NCBI RefSeq assembly: GCF_024679245.1
Contig: NC_090177.1
Location: forward strand, 22,374,950 to 22,438,949
Reading direction: 5' to 3'
Length of the DNA: 64,000 bases
DNA from: Pseudorasbora parva
Taxonomy: Eukaryota > Chordata > Actinopteri > Cypriniformes > Gobionidae
In this document: piece by piece, positions 36,381-49,091 of the stretch
Position numbering within the stretch: the first letter of the stretch is position 1
How the letters are laid out: every line of letters begins with the position of its first letter
Notes under the pieces: model-generated
What the model saw: only the letters and a program-made list of their open reading frames with translations
Told to the model about the DNA's origin: nothing
Databases searched by the model: none
Translations under genes and position numbers: made by a program

Positions 36381-37998
36381 TTATGATGTTTTTGAATGTA
36401 AAAAACACACAAACGTCATTAGTTGACCTCAGACAACAGTATAAAAAAAGAAAAAAAGCCAGTTCATGACACTTTAAGACAGAGCATCTTCAGGTTTTGA
36501 AAAATAGTGTGGTTCCTGGATTATTCCATCTGGATATTCATAATATTGTATTCATTTTTAGATATATTTACTAGATATTTATTGTATTGGAGCACAAATC
36601 CAGTTGGCTACAATAGCTATAAAACAAAACATAAACAAAAAAAATCCCATTGTATATATATTGATCAAGGCTAAAAAGGTATAATTTTTAAGATGTTAAT
36701 CCCAGCACTAGTTGGTTGTTTTCTGTTTACTTGCGATTTGTCTCACTGTATATGGGAATTATACTGTAATGCTGCCAACATAAAGAGCAATAGGGCATCC
36801 TGACAGCCTGCAAAAGTTTATTTTTTATGAAAAGATACTTGTGTGTCATGGATGACTGCACACTCTCTCCTATTTGCCCTCTCCCAAACTCTCTTCCTGT
36901 GGGTGATCCAGAGCCTGTAACGATGCTTTATACACAATTATGTTGCTATTTCCAATGCATAATCCTATTTAGTAAACGTACATTCAATTAAAAGTGGGCC
37001 GAGGCCCCAAGGTGATGCTCGGCTCCCTCATATCGCTTTGTCTGCGTCTACAATGAGGCTGACTTCTGACTAGCAGAGTGTGAAATTAAACAGGTGATAA
37101 ATTCACTGCTACGGCCAGACACGGGGAACACTGTCATTTTTCATTACCTCCAAATAAAAGTGAAAGAACACTGCCATTTCTTTTCTCATGACTAATGAAC
37201 ATGAGTATTGAAGCCAGGTCTAAACAAATGACTAAACCATCTCTGTGTAAATAAACAGCCCATTTGGCCCCTTTAAGAAAATGTTTTACTTTGACATTGT
37301 ATTTTATGCCAACAAGCACAAAATCATAGCAACCATCGCACAAATGAAGCAAGGCGTTTGAAAGCTAAATGTAAGATCTGTTTTCGTTCACAAATCTTCT
37401 ACATACAAATACCTGGCAGGTGCTTCTGTGTTGCATCACTAGTCTAGAGAATAAACTGACTAAGCAGGTGTCACTGGCTTCTAGTTAGGATCTATTGACC
37501 AGAACCAGAACCCTGCAGCCTTTAACAGCAACTCCTCCACAGCCTACAGAGCTGGAAAGAAAGGTCTGATGAGACTTAGAGAGGAAAACAACATGTGTTT
37601 TTTTGTTGTTGTTTTTTTACTGCCGAAAAGCCTTCTGGGAATGACATAAGCGAGATATTACTTTACGACACTACGACACGTGTTGGGGTACTGTATATTA
37701 TAATATTTAAATAAAATAAAAGTAGTGACACTTACTAGCATGATGACTACATTTTAAGAAGTGCCGTGTTTTAAACTCTTTTATAGATAAATTATAAATT
37801 ATAAAATATTTTTTTCCATATGTCGTGTAACATTTATCTAGTGAGTTGGTTAAGTGACAAACTTTGTTTTTCGGATATTTACCATTATTTACCATTCTTT
37901 CTTTTATTTAGCATTAATAGTTTATTTTATTAGTCAATAAAGAAGTAAATAATAACAGTATAATTACAGTAAATATATCTGTTAAGGTTACTGTCTCA

Positions 37999-38520
37999 AC
38001 TGTTCAAAAGTTTGTGGTCATTAATATTTTAATTATTTAGAAAGAAGACTTATGCACACCAATGCTGCATTTATTTGATCAACAAATACTGTAATATTGT
38101 GAAATATTGTTACAATTTTAATAACAGTTTTCTATGAAAGCTTGTTTCTGCCTGGAATAAAACTATTAAAAATATAATTTCAACTTTATCTCAGAAATAA
38201 AGTCACAAATTTTTATAAAGTTCAATTCTGAGGGATAGAACGAATTGTGACTTTATAAGAAAAGAAAAAAAAACAAGCTCCCATAGTTTCCTACTTTAAT
38301 ATATTAAAACTTAAATTATGTCTTTGATGACAAAGCTGAATTATCCAGTCACATGGTCCTTCACACATCATTCTAATATTCTAATGTGTGATTTTTCTTC
38401 AGGATTATTTTATAAATAGAAAGTAAAGAAGCTGCATTTATTTGAAACTTACTGTGTCCTTACTGTCACTTTTAATGTATTTAATGCATCATAAGAAACT
38501 GCACTAAAAATATATTAAAC
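37999..38520 (+). repeat. interspersed repeat, fuller copy
   Basis: It starts ACTGTTCAAAAGTTTGTGGT, has TGCATTTATTTGATCAACAA, and ends near TACTGTCACTTTTAATGTAT. A local duplication with TTTATAAAGTT motifs lies in the middle (38150-38280). Confidence 0.6.
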
Positions 38521-38574
38521 CTAAATTTAAATGTGTGCATATATATAAATACATACATATAAATACATACATAC

Positions 38575-38683
<109 letters not shown>

Positions 38684-38701
38684 TCACCTAAAGGATTATT
38701 A

Positions 38702-39140
38702 GAACCCGTCTCTTGCGTTGCGTGATACCCAAAATGTTGAATATTCCTATCTAATATGATTTATGACTTGCAGGGTTGGCAGAATAATAATTATACACTG
38801 TTTAATATTAGGCCAGAGGAGAACTGGTACCCAGACTGAGTCTGGTTTCTCCCAAGGTTTATTTTTCTCCATCATGCCCTGATGGTGTTTTGGTTCCTTG
38901 CCACTGTCGCCTTTGGCTTGGCTTGCTCAGTTGGGGACACTAAAATTAAGATCCGAGTTATTCAACTAAATATACAAATTGAATTGATTAATTAGGACAT
39001 ATTTAATTCTATAAACTAGCCAAATCAACCTAGCCAAATAAAATTTTATTGCAATATTGTCCTGTTTGGCACTTTGAAGCTGCTTTGAAACAATCGTCAT
39101 TGTAAAAGCGCTATATAAATAAAGTTGATTGATTGATTGA
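38702..39140 (+). mobile_element. LINE 3' end (L2/Rex-like) inserted in the Tc1 terminus
   Basis: It separates CTAAAGGATTATTAG from GGAACACCATACTAATAC, which are contiguous in the parent Tc1 element. It contains the common fish LINE tail block CCAGACTGAGTCTGGTTTCT and ends TATATAAATAAAGTTGATTG with GATT repeats. Confidence 0.8.
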
Positions 39141-39154
39141 TTAGGAACACCATA

Positions 39155-40809
39155 CTAATACTGTGTTTGACCCTCTTTCTCCTTCAGAACTGCCTTAATT
39201 CTACGTGGCACTGATTCAACAAGGTGCCGAAAGCATTCTTTTAGAAATGTTGGCCTGTATTGATAGGATAGCATCTTGAAGTTGATGGAGATTTGTGGGA
39301 TACACATCCAGGGCACGAAGCTCCTGTTCCACCACATCACAAAGATGCTCTATTGGGTTGAGATCTGGTGACTGCGGGGGCCATTTTAGTACAGTGACAT
39401 CATTGTCATGTTCAAGAAACCAATTTGAAATGATTCAAGCTTTGTGACATGGTGCATTATCCTGCTGGAAATAGTCATCAGAGAATGGGTACATGGTGGT
39501 CATAAAGGGATGGACATGTTCAGAAACAATGCTCAGGTAGGCTGTGGCATTTAAACGATGCCCAATTGGCACCGAGGGGCCTAAAGTGTCATAAGAAAAA
39601 ATCCCCCACACCATTACACCACCACCACCAGCCTGCACAGTGGTAACAAGGCATGATGGATCAATGTTCTCATTCTGTTTACGCCACATTCTGACTCTAC
39701 CATCTGAATGTCTAAACAGAAATCGAGACTCATCAGACCAGGCAACATTTCTCCAGTCTTCCACTGACAAGTTTTGTTGAGCTTGTGCAAATTATAGCCT
39801 CTTTTTCCTATTTGTAGTGGAGATGAGTGGTACCCGGTGGGGTCTTCTGCTGTTGTAGCCCATCCGCCTCAAGGTTGTGCGTGTTGTGACTTTACAAATG
39901 CTTTGCTGCATACCTCGGTTGAAACGAGTGGTTATTTCAGTCAAAGTTGCTCTTCTATCAGCTTGAATCAGTCGGCTCATTCTCATCTGACCTCTAGCTT
40001 AGAAACATAAGGTCGATTGACCAGGCTCTGCTGGTAGCCCCTCGTGTTAGACTCAAGCGCAGAGGGGAGCGCACATTTGCAGTGGCAGGGCCGAGACTCC
40101 GGAATAACCTCCCCTTAGAGATTAGAATGGCTAATACCCTGACAGTTTTTAAGTCTCTGTTAAAAACTTTCCTGTTTTCTCAAGCTTTTTGACTACTTTT
40201 GACTGTTTTGCACTGTCTGTGGTGTTTTATTATCCCTTAACTTGACACTTTTAATTTATCACTTCCCCCTTATCATCTGATACTGAGTTTGTTACTCTTT
40301 GCCTTTTGCTGTATTATGTTACTGCGTAAATATGCTCTGCACTTATCTCTCGTCCTTTCTTAATCTGTTATTGTTCTGCCAATGATGCTTTTCTAATTAT
40401 TATTATTAATATTTTTTTAACTGTTAATGCTATTTGATTCTATTACTGCTTTCTGTCTTTATATTTTATTTGTATTGCTTTTTCTTCTATGTTCCTTTGT
40501 TTTTGTTTAGTTTTTCTTTGGACTTTTATCTGGCTTTTTTGTAAAGCACTTTGGTCAGTCGAGTGGCTGTTGTAAACGTGCTATATAAATAAATTGACCT
40601 TGACGTAGCATCAACAAAGCATTTTCGCCCACAGGACTGCCGCATACTGGATGTTTTTCCCTTTTTACACCATTCTTTGTAAAACCTAGAAATGGTTGTG
40701 CGTAAAAAACTCCCAGTAACTGAGCAGATTTTAAAATACTCAGACCGGGCCGTCTGGCACCAACAACCATGCCACGCTCAAAATTGTTTAAATCACCTTT
40801 CTTTCCCAT
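39155..40809 (-). pseudogene. Tc1-like transposase, broken
   Basis: The ATG is at 40807-40809, with MGKKGDLNNFERGMVVGARR at the start. After the LINE insertion the frame resumes with the second DNA-binding part (RRATLTEITTRFN), then the catalytic region: WSDESRF (first Asp), QQDNAPCHKA (second Asp) and DLNPIEHL (catalytic Glu still encoded). The end is VPRRIKAVLKEK. A CGA-to-TGA type stop follows CHKA, and there are further frame breaks, so no active enzyme can be made from this copy. It is a DD34E cut-and-paste transposase by family. Confidence 0.92.
39999..40605 (+). mobile_element. LINE 3' end with reverse-transcriptase C-terminus
   Basis: A 607-bp insertion flanked by TAGC (39995-39998 and 40606-40609) splits the Tc1 transposase. 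It encodes FAVAGPRLRNNLPLEIRMAN followed by TLTVFKSLLKTFLF, the typical end of fish LINE reverse transcriptases. A long T-rich 3' UTR ends TATATAAATAAATTGACCTT. It is 5'-truncated, as usual for LINE copies. Confidence 0.88.
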
Positions 40810-41257
40810 TCTGACATTCAGTTTGGAGTTCAGGATATTGTCTTGACCAGGACGACACCCCTAAATGCATTGAAGCAACGGCCATGTGATTGGTTGATTA
40901 GATAATTGCATTAATGAGAAATTGAACACGTGTTCCTAATAATCCTTTAGGTGAGTGTATATATTTAGGTTTAATATATTTTCAATGCAGTTTTTTAAAC
41001 ACTGATACTGTTTCTTCTACAAAGAAAAAGGTAGGTAGAGCGAAAACACAGAGAACATAAGGTGCATACTGATGCCTGCATTTCATGCTTCACATATGAT
41101 GGTCACTAAGTGCAGTTGATGCAAGGAGGTTAAATTGGCCGTAATAAACTGTTTGGAGTGAATGCATTAACCCCGCTAGTCCTCAATACAACACCGAAAA
41201 TCAACAAATAACAGGGAGTTCAGTTATCTTATCACAGACATGAACACATGAACCCAC

Positions 41258-41458
41258 CTTCATCGCACGCGCCAGGTTTGGCCACCTCAATCTTCCTCTG
41301 TTTCTTGCAGACGGCCAGACGCAGCTCACACTCATTGTTGTAGGTGGTTCCATCGCTGCCACACACAGGTTTTCCCATCTGCCCCGTGCATTGGTGACAC
41401 TCACACTTGTTCTGCACACACCGCGCTCCCCAGCTACACACAGTGCTGCCACAGGTTT
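41258..41458 (-). CDS. agrn: agrin exon: follistatin-like module FS7
   Basis: A 201-bp phase 1-1 exon with ten cysteines: ETC, VCSWGARC, KCEC, QC, then VCGSDGTTYNNEC, VC and GAC. The acceptor is GTGATCAG before AAACCTG, and the donor is GATGAAG|GTGGGT. The position fits FS7 because the next exon begins with the Ser-Gly cluster that separates FS7 from FS8 in agrins. The length equals that of the FS6 exon, as expected for duplicated modules. The downstream intron, about 11.9 kb, is the longest complete one here. Confidence 0.95.
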
Positions 41459-42022
41459 CTGATCACACACACAAAACACATACACAAATCACAGGACAGG
41501 ATAGTTGAGACACAGAGAGACACAAGTAATAAACCATGTTCACACCCGTAATAAACCTCCGCTTGGAAATCTGAATGCATTCACATGGCATTCTGCTATG
41601 TAAAAATCATGTAAAATCATGTATCATGCATAACATGATTTGGAAAGAGTGTTAAAACTTTTTCTTGTGTTTTGACAAGAAAACTGCACAGCAAAACATT
41701 TTCTCAATCAGTATTTTGTCTCGTTTCCCAGTAAAACATAAAACATAACATAATTTATTTGAAAAGCAAAACTGCAGAAGATATTAGGACACATATTTTG
41801 AATTAACCTTATTTTTCTTAACAAATGAGCAAATTGCATACTTTTACATTTTTACACTTTTTTTGTTAATGTTCTAAGTTGATCTTGTTTTAAGGATATT
41901 TTTACTGGAATAAACTGGAACAAAAATACTAGAGAAAATGATTTTTTTGCAGCAAACGCAGACTGATGGGTGAACATGTATGAAGGTGATGGATGAACTG
42001 ATTGACGTTTTTGTGTACTCAC

Positions 42023-42223
42023 TGCATTCTCCATGGGCCACCACCCTGAGATCCAGCTGCTTAGTGCAGGCTTTCACGTTGAGCTTGCACTCGTTGTCGT
42101 ATGTCATCCCGTCGCTGCCGCACACTGGCTGCCTTGTTTCCAAACACCCTTTGGGGCACACGCACAGGCCAGTCTGAGCATCGCAGATCGCGCCAAACGA
42201 GCAGTTGGTGCAGGACTCATCTG
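42023..42223 (-). CDS. agrn: agrin exon: follistatin-like module FS6
   Basis: A 201-bp phase 1-1 exon with ten cysteines: SC, NCSFGAIC, GLCVC, GC, then VCGSDGMTYDNEC, AC and GEC. The donor is GAATGCA|GTGAGT. The acceptor is a tandem CAGCAG. Using the first AG starts the exon at 42223; using the second starts it at 42220. Both keep frame and differ by one residue (Ala-Asp versus Asp before Glu-Ser-Cys). The spacing to the next exon (FS7) is only about 560 bp, whereas the upstream intron is about 10.3 kb and holds most of the transposon nest. Confidence 0.95.
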
Positions 42224-42530
42224 CTGAAAAGGAAGTGTGACGTCAACGGAGAGATTCAGGCTACAGATTCACACCATCGCTCACTGGGATCAGCCTCAGC
42301 TGCCCGGCCGCCTGTCCGCTTTATTAAAATCTATCTGCAAAGTCTGGGCTGAAGCATTCTTCCCTCGTACAGATGGGAGCAACGCTGCTCTGTTTACATG
42401 CAGTCACAATAAAATATCTTATAACACCATCAATTTCAATAGATGTTGAGCCAACGTTATAATCCCATTGACATGACACTGTATTTAATTGACCAGACAT
42501 CAATATTTACTGCAAAAAGCACCTCTCCAG

Positions 42531-42531
<1 letters not shown>

Positions 42532-42608
<77 letters not shown>
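42532..42608. repeat. (CT)n followed by (TA)n
   Basis: About 60 bp of CT repeats running into about 16 bp of TA repeats that end at the left terminus of the Tc1-like element. Confidence 0.96.
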
Positions 42609-43336
42609 CAGGTCCTTCTCCAAAAATTAGATAAAGTTATTTATTTTCCATAATGTAATGATAAAAATTTAACTTTCATATGTTTTAGATTCATTGCACA
42701 CCAACTGAAATATTTCAGGTCTTTTATTGTTTTAATACTGATGATTTTGGCATACACCTCCTGAAAACCCAAAATCTAAATTTTTTTGCATATTTCATCC
42801 GACCAATAAAAGAAAAGTGTTTTTAATACAAAAAAGTCAACCTTCAAATAATTATGTTCAGTTATGCACTCAATACTTGGTCGGGAATCCTTTTGCAGAA
42901 ATGACTGCTTCAATGCGGCGTGGCATGGAGGCGATCAGCCTGTGGCACTGCTGAGGTGTTATGGAGGCCCAGGATGCTTCGATAGCGGCCTTAAAGGGGG
43001 GGGTGAAATGCTGTTTCATGCATACTGATCTTTTTACACTGTTAAAGACTTGGAATCCCATACTAAACATAGACAAAGTTTCAAAAGTTAAGGTGGACGT
43101 TTGATGGGAGTATTTCTTTGTCAAAAATACTACATCCGGTTAGTCATAAGTTTCGGCAAGTTTTTTGAGATCATGCGTCCCCTTTGACGTTAATGGGGGC
43201 GGAATTTCCTTGTATGGGCCTTACGGACAATTCTACCGGAAGCGCGTGAGAGAGAGAGGGAGAGAGCGAAAGTAACAGGCTACGCCCATCAAAGCGCTGG
43301 CTTGTAGGATGCTGGACAGGTGATGTGCACATAACA

Positions 43337-43612
43337 ATGTCACCAAAAAAGTGCGTTTTTGGTTGCCAGACCAAGACAGTCCTGCACAGATTCCCCAAAA
43401 CCCCCGCGTTAAGGCAACAGTGGATGTAATTTGCTTTTCCGGATCAGCAACTGAGTTGCGCGAATGTTTATATCTGTTCGCTGCATTTCGGTGCCGACTG
43501 TTTCATAAACAAGGCCCAGCTCGACGCCGGATTTTCCCGATCGCCTAATGCTGAAGGATGGAGCAGTCCCAACGATAAAGGTCCTAACGTTAGAACCGCA
43601 GGCTGTGAGTAA
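43337..43612 (+). pseudogene. THAP zinc-finger exon, broken
   Basis: It starts MSPKKCVFGCQTKTVLHRFP with a tryptophan ten residues on, then a TAA stop at 43427-43429. In the same frame it continues with a C-x2-H-F block (VYICSLHFGADCF). The C-x3-C, FP, W and C-x2-H-F features are the THAP DNA-binding signature. One frame away, at 43551-43580, LKDGAVPTIK matches the conserved AVPT end of THAP domains, so there is also a frameshift. A GTGAGT donor at 43604-43609 follows. THAP domains occur in P-element-like and Kolobok transposon proteins and in host regulators. Confidence 0.8.
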
Positions 43613-44070
43613 GAGTGCTTCAAATGTCTATGCTCATCAAGTAGCCCAAACATGATCACGTATAGTTAATTGATCAATGGAGCATGCGATGTGTAGTGCG
43701 TGTACATTTGTTTAGCTGGCCACTATATGTGTAACTTTATGTTTGTGTATTGTAAAAGCACTCCAACCAACAATACACAAAGAGGGGGGAAATATGTTGA
43801 ACTAAATAAGCACGCTTCTTCATTCAAATGCGCTACTATTCCGTGTCTATCTATGTAAACACTAGCCTGCGGTGCAAAACCAGTCCGCTTACTAACGTTA
43901 CAATTGTCTACACAAACCACGCGTAAACACACAAACACACGTGCACAACTGCACTTCCCACATGTACACCTTCAAAGACAAAAATACGACGATATAATTC
44001 AAGTATAAATATGTAAATAACACAAGCCGCTAAGCATATTATATAGTTAGTGTATAACTTGTACCACATA

Positions 44071-44174
44071 CAGACGTCCTGCTCTAGTCGTTTTTGCTGC
44101 TGCTCCTGTTCAACTGCAGCCTCTGGGTCTGATTCCGGATCATAGATGTATGGCTGTATCTGATTAAAAGCCAT
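44071..44174 (-). pseudogene. acidic N-terminal exon in the TTAA element
   Basis: The ATG is at 44172-44174. The frame reads MAFNQIQPYIYDPESDPEAA and then a Glu/Gln-rich stretch ending LEQDV, followed by a GTATGT donor near 44070. The IQPY-acidic start resembles the beginning of proteins often found next to transposon-derived domains in fish. I cannot name it with confidence. It points toward the THAP exon, so both start exons lie next to opposite termini and face inward. Confidence 0.5.
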
Positions 44175-45624
44175 ATTTTTATTTTGAATAAAGTTTTTTC
44201 CCCGCTGTTAGGGATGACACAGCTTTACGACGCACTCGACTCAACACAATAGCAGCAGCGGGCACACGTCATTATTTAGCTCCGCTCACACGACACGCCC
44301 CCACCCGCTCGGCTTTTTTCGGAAAGACTCGGAACAGCACATCTTTCTTATATAATTATAAAAAAAATAAAGACTTTTCGGAGATATGCAGGATGCAATG
44401 CTACTCTATAGGTACTCAAGATTGACATGACACTGACTGAAACTGAGTGTTTCACCCCCCCTTTAAGCTCATCCAGAGTGTTGGGTCTTGCGTCTCTCAA
44501 CTTTCTCTTCACAATATCCCACAGATTCTATATGGGGTTCAGGTCAGGAGAGTTGAGCACAGTAACACCATGGTCAGTAAACCATTTACCAGTGGTTTTG
44601 GCACTGTGAGCAGGTGCCAGGTCGTGCTGAAAAACGAAATCTTCATCTCCATAAAGCTTTTCAGCAGAGGGAAACATGAAGTGCTCCAAAATCTCCTGAT
44701 AGCTAGCTGCATTGACCCTGCCCTTGATAAAACACAGTGGACCAACATCAGCAGCTGACATGGCACCCCAGACCATCACTGACTGTGGGTACTTGACACT
44801 GGACTTCAGGTATTTCGGCATTTCCTTCTCCCCAGTCTTCCTCCAGACTCTGGCACCTTGATTTCCGAATGACATGCAAAATTTGCTTTCATCCGAAAAA
44901 AGTACTTTAGACCACTGAGCAACAGTCCAGTGCTGATTCTCTGTAGCCCAAAGTGGCTTGACCTGGGGAATGCGGCACCTGTAGCCCATTTCCTGCACAC
45001 ACCTGTGCACCGTGGCTCTGGATGTTTCTACTCCAGACTCAGTCCACTGCTTCCGCAGGTCCCCCAAGGTCTGGAATCGGTCCTTCTCCACAATCTTCCT
45101 CAGGGTCCGGTCACCTCTTCTCGTTGTGCAGCGTTTTTTGCCACACTTTTTCCTTCCCACAGACTTCCCACTGAGGTGCCTTGATACAGCACTCTGGGAA
45201 CAGCCTATTCGTTCAGAAATTTCTTTCTGTGTCTTACCCTCTCGCTTGAGGGTGTCAATGATAGCCTTCTGGACAGGGTCGGGTCGGCAGTCTTACCCAT
45301 GATTGCAGTTTTGAGTAATGAACCAGGCTGGGAGTTTTTAAAAGCCTCAGGAATCTTTTGTAGGTTTAGAGTTAATTAGTTGATTCAGATGATTAGGTTA
45401 AAAGCTCGTTTAGAGAACCTTTTCATGATATGCTAATTTTGTGAGACAGGAATTTGGGGTTTTCATGAGCTGTATGCCAAAATCATCAGTATTAAAACAA
45501 TAAAAGACCTGAAATATTTCAGTTGGAGTGCAATGAATCTAAAATATGTGAAAGTTAAATTTTTATCATTACATTATGGAAAATAATGAACTTTATCACA
45601 ATATGCTAATTCTTTGAGAAGGAC

Positions 45625-45627
<3 letters not shown>

Positions 45628-45721
<94 letters not shown>

Positions 45722-45722
45722 T
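45628..45722. repeat. (TA)n with short (CA)n, between two Tc1-like elements
   Basis: About 85 bp of TA repeats and 10 bp of CA join the right end of one Tc1-like element to the left end of the next. Confidence 0.95.
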
Positions 45723-45723
45723 A

Positions 45724-47241
<1,518 letters not shown>

Positions 47242-48398
47242 CTATTTTAATAATTAATTTATTTTATACAAAATGTATAAACATTTTTTTTTTTACTTTT
47301 AAACACAAATTAAAAGTATAATTATATGTATAAAACAATATGCATAATATAATTCTATATATCCTGATATAAATCAATTGCAATATGTAATTCAATTATT
47401 AATCAAAGTTAAAACAGTTTTTAATATTTTTTTTTCTATTACACAATTCAATTACGAGTCAGATGGCAAGATAAAGGTTTATTTAAAACATTTTTTTATT
47501 AATTACAGTTAATGTGTTAACCTGACATCCCTAGTTCTTAGATATAAAGCTATGATTTCCGAGAGCTCATTTAATCAGTAAAACAAAATGTGGTTACAAA
47601 CTGGCAGGAAGGAAGCACGGCCGATGACAATTACACCTGGGGGATTGCATTAGAGCAACTGCTATCACATTCAATTAGCGCTGGGGTAATAACAGCACCT
47701 GATTTAGTGTTAATGGAGAGAGGTCCTCATGCATAAATCTCTCGTCTCTCTTCTACCAACCTGTTTATTGCACATTAATAAAGTGACCTCACCTCGGCCC
47801 AGAATCTGCGCTCAGTCAACCTCAGGGACTGCGCTCGGCCGACTTATTAAAAGCAGCTGCAGCATGCTGCCTAGTGGCCGCCCAAGAGTGGTTTGTCGTG
47901 ACAGTCCAATGCAAGCTGATAAATCACATTCTCGTGGCTGCTGGTATTCTCCTTTATCAGCATGTGTGATAAAGGCATTTCTTTATCAGTTGCAACATGT
48001 TTCCATGCTTTCATGGCCTCAGCAGTGGGGAGCGCAATAGAGACAGCAGTCCTTTACATATAAACAACGATCCAGCGTACAGAGCTGGACCTGAGATACG
48101 AGTACAGGCAGAGGCCTTTAGGGCACAGCTTAGCCTTATGGGAAACAAGAAGAAAATCCGTCCATTCAAGCCCATCATTTACTCTCACTCACATCATTAA
48201 AACCTATATGACGTTCTTTCTAAAATGAAACACACAGGGAAGGTTGAATTATTGTATTGTATACAACTGCAATAAATGAGAAGTGGAGTTTTCAAGCTTC
48301 ACAAAGGTCACAAAAGCAGCACAAAAGTATCGTTAAAGTATAAAAAAAGATTTAAAGTCTTCATACAGTAACTTTGTGTGGGGAAAAGACTGAAATTT

Positions 48399-49091
48399 AA
48401 AGGGTTAGTTCACTCAAAAATGAAAATTCTGTCATTAATTCCTCATGTCGTTCGACACCCGTAAGACCTCCATTCATCTTCAGAACACAAATGAAGATAT
48501 TTTTGTTGAAATCAGAAAAAGAGACTAAAGACGTTGTTACAAAGCCCATCTCACTACAGTGGCTCTACAATCCTTTTATGAAGCGATGAGAATAGTTCTA
48601 GTGTGCAAAAAAACCTAAATATCGATTTATAGTGATGGGCCGATTTCAAAACAAAGTTTCGAAACGTTATGAATCAGCGTATCGATTCAGGATTCGGATC
48701 GCGTGACAAACTGCCAAACTTTGGTAATCACGTGACATTGCCGATCTGAATCATGAATCGATATGCGGATTCATAACCGTTTGAATCTTTGATATAAAAT
48801 CGGCCCATCACTATATTAGTCGTTATTTAGTTGTTTTAGTTGTTTTTTTGCACAAAAACTATTCTCGTCACTTCATTAAATGATTGTAGAATCACTGTAG
48901 TGAGATGGGCTTTGTAACAACGTCTTTAGTGCCTTTTATGGGTCTTGAGAGAGGAAATGACATTGGTGTCAATGAAGGCCTGTCTGAGCCATCGGATTTC
49001 AACAAAAATATCTTCATTTTTTTCCCGAAGATGAATGGAGGTTTTACAGGTATTGACAGAATTTTCATTTTTGGGTGAACTAACCCTTTAA
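48399..49091. mobile_element. palindromic TTAA-flanked MITE
   Basis: The ends TTAA-AGGGTTAGTTCACTCAA and GGGTGAACTAACCCT-TTAA are inverted. Arms share CACTACAGTGGCTCTACAAT (near 48552) mirrored by GATTGTAGAATCACTGTAGT (near 48883). The middle holds shorter palindromes around GAATCATGAATCGATATGCG. It is noncoding and close in sequence to the copies at 8818 and 59258. Confidence 0.88.

Larger units (their letters stand above)
42995..44462. mobile_element. TTAA-flanked (Kolobok/T2-like) element with two captured or relict exons
   Basis: TTAA at 42991-42994 and 44463-44466 is the target duplication; joining the Tc1 flanks (GCGGCC-TTAA-GCTCATCC) restores the transposase. The ends are AGGGGGGGGTGAAATGC and the inverse of CACTGACTGAAACTGAGTGT with TTTCACCCCCCCT, so the terminal repeat is short and partly degenerate. 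TTAAAGGGG ends fit the T2/Kolobok type; piggyBac also uses TTAA and cannot be excluded. No DDE transposase is present. A THAP exon lies inside on the plus strand and an acidic exon on the minus strand. Confidence 0.88.
42870..45300 (-). pseudogene. Tc1-like transposase, broken
   Basis: The start is MGKTADP with ATG at 45298-45300. A one-base frame break follows, then the helix-turn-helix part TQKEISERIGCSQSAVSRHL. A 210-residue open stretch (44528-45160) includes the AT-hook-like GRKKCGKKR, LFSDESKF (first Asp) and QHDLAPAH (second Asp). It stops at SPDLNPI: the codon for the third catalytic residue, normally Glu in NPIEN, is TAG at 44528-44530. The C-terminus (AAIEASWASITPQQCH to FPTKY) lies beyond the TTAA insertion, at 42870-42990. 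The copy is inactive by three independent lesions. Confidence 0.93.
42609..45627 (-). mobile_element. Tc1-like element carrying a TTAA-flanked insertion
   Basis: CAGGTCCTTCTCCAAAAATT at the left and its inverse ending GAAGGACCTG at the right form the ends. A second inverted block (AATATTTCAGGTCTTTTATT near 42709 and its inverse near 45494) shows a long terminal repeat of over 150 bp. TA flanks both sides. Without the 1.47-kb insertion it would be about 1.55 kb. Confidence 0.95.

Noticed and set aside
42995..44462. piggyBac as the name for the TTAA element
   Set aside because: TTAA fits piggyBac, but the TTAAAGGGG ends and THAP exon fit Kolobok/T2 better; no transposase is present to decide.
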